Made by a program: the position numbers and the translations under genes. Below the pieces are notes generated by a model. The model worked only from the letters and a program-made list of their open reading frames with translations. It did no database searches and had not been told where the DNA came from. Shown here one piece after another: positions 5,276 to 8,342 of a stretch of 8,342 bases of DNA. The DNA comes from Firmicutes bacterium UBA7523 (GTDB taxonomy: Bacteria; Bacillota; Dethiobacteria; Dethiobacterales; Dethiobacteraceae), in contig DLMZ01000009.1 in assembly GCA_002479415.1 (NCBI GenBank), positions 1 to 8,342 on the forward strand, written 5' to 3'. The first letter of the stretch is position 1, and the number at the start of each line of letters is the position of its first letter.

Positions 5276-7150
5276 TTACGGCTTCTTCCTAGACTTATGC
5301 TTCGCCTTTGTTCCTGTTCTTCTACTGTTTTTCTTTGTAGGTTTAAATGAACCAATATGCTTGCGTGGTTTGATTAAACACTTTTTACCAAAGCCAATTA
5401 AGTCTGTCCTGCCTGCCTTGACAAGAGCTTCAAAAACTAAATTATAGTTCTGTGGTTTGCGGTACTGGATTAAAGCTCTTTGCATAGCTTTTTCATGAGC
5501 AGATTTTGGTACATAAACTTTTTCCATGGTTCTGGGATCCAACTCCGTGTAGTACATGCAGGTAGACAACGTGCCTGGCGTCGGATAAAAATCTTGGACC
5601 TGCTCAGGCATGTACCCTAAATCTCTGAGATATTCAGCAAGCTCAATTGCATCTTTAAGCGTAGACCCCGGATGGCTTGACATAAGATAAGGAACCAGAA
5701 ATTGTTTTAACCCAAGATCTTCATTTATTTTACTATACTTCCTAACAAATTTTTCGTAGACTTCTTTCCGTGGCTTTCCCATTTTATTTAGCACCTCTGC
5801 GGATATATGCTCCGGTGCTACTTTAAGTTGACCGCTGATGTGATGTTCACATAACTCCTTTAGAAAAGATTCATCCTTGTCGTGAATGATGTAATCATAA
5901 CGCAACCCTGATCGTACAAATACTTTTTTTACGTTTGGCAGATCTCTTAATTTTCTTAGAAGTGACAAATAATCTCTGTGGTCAACTTTAAGCTGTTTGC
6001 ATGGACTTGGAAACAAACATTGCTTCTCCGTACAAACTCCATGTTCTTCTTGTTTTTTACAGGCTCTGTGGCGAAAGTTTGCAGTAGGTCCTCCCACATC
6101 ATGAATATATCCTTTAAAATCAGGATCCCAGACAAGCTTTTCAGCTTCGGAAATAATTGAGCGGTGACTTCTTGATTGTACAACCCTACCCTGGTGGAAG
6201 GTAAGAGCGCAAAAGTTACAACTGCCAAAACAGCCCCTGTTGCTGGTAAGGCTAAATTTTACTTCCTTTATTGCTGGAATTCCACCCTTTTGTTCATAGA
6301 CAGGATGGTAATCTCTAATATATTGAAGAGAATATATGTTATCCAACTCCGCTTGAAGCAAGGGCTCCTGGGGAGGATTTTGCACTACATAGCAATTTAT
6401 GTAAGGTTCCATCAATGGCCGGGCGCTGACAGAATCCATGTTGTTATACTGCGACATAAAACTCTCCGCAAACTTCTGTTTTGAAACGAGAATTTCGTCG
6501 TAACTTGGAAGCACCAATGGCTTGTAGGGCCTTTCTTTATCCTTAGTTTTATAGACAGTACCCTTAATAAAAGTAATTTCTTCTATAGATAAACCGCTAT
6601 CCAGTGCCTCAGCAATTTCAACAACCTGGCGTTCTCCCATGCCGTAGACAATTAAATCAGCTTGAGCATCTAAAAGAATTGAACGTCTTACTTTATTAGT
6701 CCAGTAATCGTAATGAGCAAATCTACGAAGGCTTGCTTCTATGCCTCCTAAAATTATAGGAGAATCACTATATGCCTCTTTAATCCTGTGAGAATACACA
6801 ATTGTTGCTCTGTCTGGGCGACAACCCCCTTTGCCTCCGGGTGAATACAAGTCATCGCTTCTCTTTTTTTTAGCTGTGGTGTAATGATTAACCATGGAAT
6901 CTATATTCCCGGCAGTAACCATAAAAGCGAGCTTGGGCTTTCCCAGAACCATGAAATCATCAATGTTCTGCCAAGAGGGTTGAGCAATTATACCTATCTT
7001 GTATCCTCTGCTTTCCAATAATCTGCCAATAACCGCTACTCCAAAAGAAGGGTGATCCACATATGCATCACCGGAAACAAGGACAAAATCCAACTGCTCC
7101 CATCCTCTTTCTTTCATATCTGTTTTATTGATTGGTAAATACTTTGCCAT
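5276..7150 (-). CDS. YgiQ family radical SAM protein (UPF0313)
   Basis: This 624-residue protein is cytoplasmic and binds an iron-sulfur cluster. Family hallmarks include an N-terminal cobalamin-binding-like region (GDAYVDHPSFG, GGIEASLRRFAHYDYW), then a radical SAM domain. Its CxxxCxxC motif (GCFGSCNFC) supplies cluster ligands C307, C311 and C314. Four further cysteines, C364-x8-C373-x4-C378-x5-C384, could bind a second metal centre. HPGSTLKDAIELA and QVQDFYPTPGT follow, and the C-terminus is strongly basic. The reaction of the family is, to my knowledge, unknown. I place the start at 7150. There AAAGGG (7160-7165) is 9 bases from the ATG, whereas the ATG at 7159 directly touches it and would leave no spacer. 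Neither a clear promoter nor a terminator was found, so read-through into the deacetylase gene is possible. Confidence 0.93.
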   Translation of the reverse strand: MAKYLPINKTDMKERGWEQLDFVLVSGDAYVDHPSFGVAVIGRLLESRGYKIGIIAQPSWQNIDDFMVLGKPKLAFMVTAGNIDSMVNHYTTAKKKRSDDLYSPGGKGGCRPDRATIVYSHRIKEAYSDSPIILGGIEASLRRFAHYDYWTNKVRRSILLDAQADLIVYGMGERQVVEIAEALDSGLSIEEITFIKGTVYKTKDKERPYKPLVLPSYDEILVSKQKFAESFMSQYNNMDSVSARPLMEPYINCYVVQNPPQEPLLQAELDNIYSLQYIRDYHPVYEQKGGIPAIKEVKFSLTSNRGCFGSCNFCALTFHQGRVVQSRSHRSIISEAEKLVWDPDFKGYIHDVGGPTANFRHRACKKQEEHGVCTEKQCLFPSPCKQLKVDHRDYLSLLRKLRDLPNVKKVFVRSGLRYDYIIHDKDESFLKELCEHHISGQLKVAPEHISAEVLNKMGKPRKEVYEKFVRKYSKINEDLGLKQFLVPYLMSSHPGSTLKDAIELAEYLRDLGYMPEQVQDFYPTPGTLSTCMYYTELDPRTMEKVYVPKSAHEKAMQRALIQYRKPQNYNLVFEALVKAGRTDLIGFGKKCLIKPRKHIGSFKPTKKNSRRTGTKAKHKSRKKP

Positions 7151-7258
7151 TTTAATCATCCCTTTACGCTAATAGCCAGATAATTGTGCTAACTAGTAAG
7201 GTTCTTTTTCTTTTGCGTTGACTCCTGCACATCTTCAGGGAGAGAGAATATTTTAAAG

Positions 7259-7287
7259 TTGTCATGTTGCTTGAAATAGGTTAAAAT
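7259..7287 (+). promoter_or_regulatory. Sigma-A type promoter of speD
   Basis: TTGTCA (7259-7264) and TAAAAT (7282-7287) are 17 bases apart and each matches consensus at five of six positions. Transcription would begin near 7294, leaving a leader of about 43 bases. That is too short for a SAM riboswitch. A weaker alternative is TTGAAA (7271-7276) with TATAGT (7296-7301) at 19 bases. Confidence 0.65.
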
Positions 7288-7336
7288 CTTAGACATATAG
7301 TATGTTTTAAACGAAATATGGAGAAAAGAGGCTGCT

Positions 7337-8143
7337 ATGGAAATTAAATCATTTAAGAAGCTAAAATTGTACGGTTTTAATAACTTAACGAAGACGCTAA
7401 GCTTTAACATGTATGACATTTGCTACGCAAAAACATTGGAGGACCGTCAAGGCTATATTGCTTACATTGATGAACAATATAACGCGGAACGCTTGACCGG
7501 CATATTAACCAATGTTTCCGAGATTATCGGTGCTAATATATTAAACATTGCTAAGCAGGATTATGATCCGCAAGGTGCCAGTGTAACCATATTAATCTCC
7601 GAGGGAAGTGAGTACACTGAGCAATCCGAAAATGAAACTCCTGGCCCTTTGCCAGACGCAGTCGTTGCTCATCTGGATAAAAGCCATATTGCAGTTCATA
7701 CTTACCCAGAGAGCCATCCTGACGACGGCATTAGTACATTTCGTGCCGATATAGACATTTCCACATGCGGGCATATTTCCCCACTAAAGGCACTAAATTA
7801 TTTAATTCACAGTTTTGAATCTGATATTATGACTGTTGACTACCGTGTGCGCGGTTTTACCAGAGATGTGCATGGAAAAAAATATTTTATTGACCATAAA
7901 ATCAACTCCATCCAGAACTATTTGCCTGTAATTACAAGGGAAAAATACCAAATGATAGATGTTAATGTTTATCAAGATAATATTTTTCATACAAAGCTAC
8001 TTTTAAAACAATTTGATTTGGACAACTACCTTTTTGGCATTTCTAAAGAAGACCTTTCTCCAGGCGAAAGAAGAAAAATAAAGCAAAGGCTGAAAAAAGA
8101 AATGACAGAAATTTTTTATGGAAGAAATATATCAAAAGTATAA
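7337..8143 (+). CDS. speD: S-adenosylmethionine decarboxylase proenzyme, E. coli type
   Basis: This 268-residue protein would decarboxylate S-adenosylmethionine to supply aminopropyl groups for spermidine synthesis, in the cytoplasm. It matches the long E. coli-type enzyme almost throughout: KKLKLYGFNNLTKTLSF, IGANILNIAKQDYDPQGASV, FIDHKINSIQNY and the C-terminal EIFYGRN. The self-processing site is in AHLDKSHIAVHTYPESHP. Cleavage between K115 and S116 should create the pyruvoyl cofactor on the new alpha chain. C144 in DISTCG matches the conserved catalytic cysteine. Start ATG 7337 has AAGAGG (7326-7331) 5 bases upstream; six residues (MEIKSF) precede the usual KKLKL beginning. No spermidine synthase gene (speE) is adjacent, so that partner must be elsewhere. 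The gene is divergent from the radical SAM gene and is followed by a strong terminator. Confidence 0.97.
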   Translation: MEIKSFKKLKLYGFNNLTKTLSFNMYDICYAKTLEDRQGYIAYIDEQYNAERLTGILTNVSEIIGANILNIAKQDYDPQGASVTILISEGSEYTEQSENETPGPLPDAVVAHLDKSHIAVHTYPESHPDDGISTFRADIDISTCGHISPLKALNYLIHSFESDIMTVDYRVRGFTRDVHGKKYFIDHKINSIQNYLPVITREKYQMIDVNVYQDNIFHTKLLLKQFDLDNYLFGISKEDLSPGERRKIKQRLKKEMTEIFYGRNISKV

Positions 8144-8162
8144 TACCATCGTGTATAATTTT

Positions 8163-8217
8163 AATGCAAATAAGAAAAAGCGCGTCCTAACGGGGCGCGC
8201 TTTTTCTTATTTGCCTC
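8163..8217. terminator. Strong bidirectional intrinsic terminator between speD and the next gene
   Basis: GCAAATAAGAAAAAGCGCG (8166-8184) and its exact complement (8196-8214) make a 19-bp stem. It can extend by a U-G wobble and two G-C pairs to a 5-base loop. A GC-rich core flanked by A5 on one side and T5 on the other gives a U-run in either direction, so it can serve speD and the leftward gene alike. The leftward gene's stop codon (8187-8189) is in the loop region. Confidence 0.9.
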
Positions 8218-8342
8218 ACCTGAATAGTTGCTTCATATTCATCGTTAAAGTCAATAACTTTGGCCAACCTGCTTATTTTGCCGGCAAGGATTTCACCGTT
8301 GTATAACCCATTTAAGGTAAGAGTAAAATACTCACTTAGATC
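8187..8342 (-). CDS. C-terminal fragment of an unrecognised protein, 5' part outside the window
   Basis: Reading leftward from the window edge, 51 residues are open before a TAG at 8187-8189. The end of the protein reads KVIDFNDEYEATIQVRQIRK-SAPR. It is hydrophilic with alternating beta-like character, and has no cysteine or membrane segment. I recognise no family. Support for its being real comes from the open frame across the whole available stretch, a protein-like composition, and a stop codon set exactly in the bidirectional terminator, as expected for the end of a gene convergent with speD. The start and the promoter are not visible. Confidence 0.6.
   Translation of the reverse strand, partial: DLSEYFTLTLNGLYNGEILAGKISRLAKVIDFNDEYEATIQVRQIRKSAPR

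Noticed and set aside
7151..7159. ATG 7159 as start of the radical SAM gene
   Set aside because: The AAAGGG site directly abuts this ATG with no spacer; the ATG at 7150 has a 9-base spacer.
7288..7336. SAM riboswitch or polyamine leader upstream of speD
   Set aside because: The predicted leader is only about 43 bases and shows no conserved stem set.
7189..7419. Long leftward 76-codon ORF across the speD 5' end
   Set aside because: Its first half is antisense to the well-conserved start of speD and it has no ribosome binding site. Only the shorter inner frame is kept, as a weak finding.
8118..8306. Rightward 62-codon ORF after speD
   Set aside because: It overlaps the speD end, crosses a strong terminator and has no credible RBS; the opposite strand carries the better frame.

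Overview
The window looks like ordinary chromosomal DNA from a low-GC Firmicute, probably of the clostridial side. The grounds are an AT-rich composition, purine-rich Shine-Dalgarno sequences (AAGGAGG, AAGGTGG, AAAGGG), sigma-A type promoter boxes, intrinsic terminators, and gene families common in anaerobic Firmicutes. No sequence shows the genus. I found no tRNA, rRNA, CRISPR array, insertion sequence or phage gene.

Layout, left to right. (1) 85-2127 (+) encodes a DUF255/YyaL-type protein with a thioredoxin-like domain, ending inside its own terminator hairpin. (2) 2269-2706 (+) is a YaiI/YqxD (DUF188) gene with its own promoter and an operator-like dyad. (3) 2719-3936 (-), convergent with it, is a membrane-anchored diguanylate cyclase with intact GGEEF and I-site motifs. 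The likely terminator of the DUF188 gene lies inside the last codons of the cyclase. (4) 3937-4242 has no recognised gene but holds a perfect palindrome just upstream of the cyclase RBS and a 14-bp inverted repeat. (5) 4243-4350 (-) is a small gene encoding a 35-residue single-span membrane protein, with its own promoter, RBS and terminator-like hairpin. (6) 4459-5163 (-) is a secreted or membrane-anchored NodB-type polysaccharide deacetylase whose RBS and start codon sit in a long hairpin. (7) 5276-7150 (-) is a YgiQ-family radical SAM protein; the start was moved inward on RBS evidence. (8) 7337-8143 (+), divergent from it, is an E. coli-type S-adenosylmethionine decarboxylase (SpeD) with a good promoter. 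(9) 8187-8342 (-) is the C-terminal end of an unrecognised protein that runs off the window; a bidirectional terminator sits between it and speD and contains its stop codon.

The genes do not form one pathway. Most are single-gene transcription units separated by terminators, and only the radical SAM and deacetylase genes could share a transcript. Both SpeD and YgiQ use S-adenosylmethionine, but chemically in unrelated ways. The least expected elements are the 35-codon membrane-protein unit and the RBS-occluding hairpin of the deacetylase. I see no clearly new multi-gene system.
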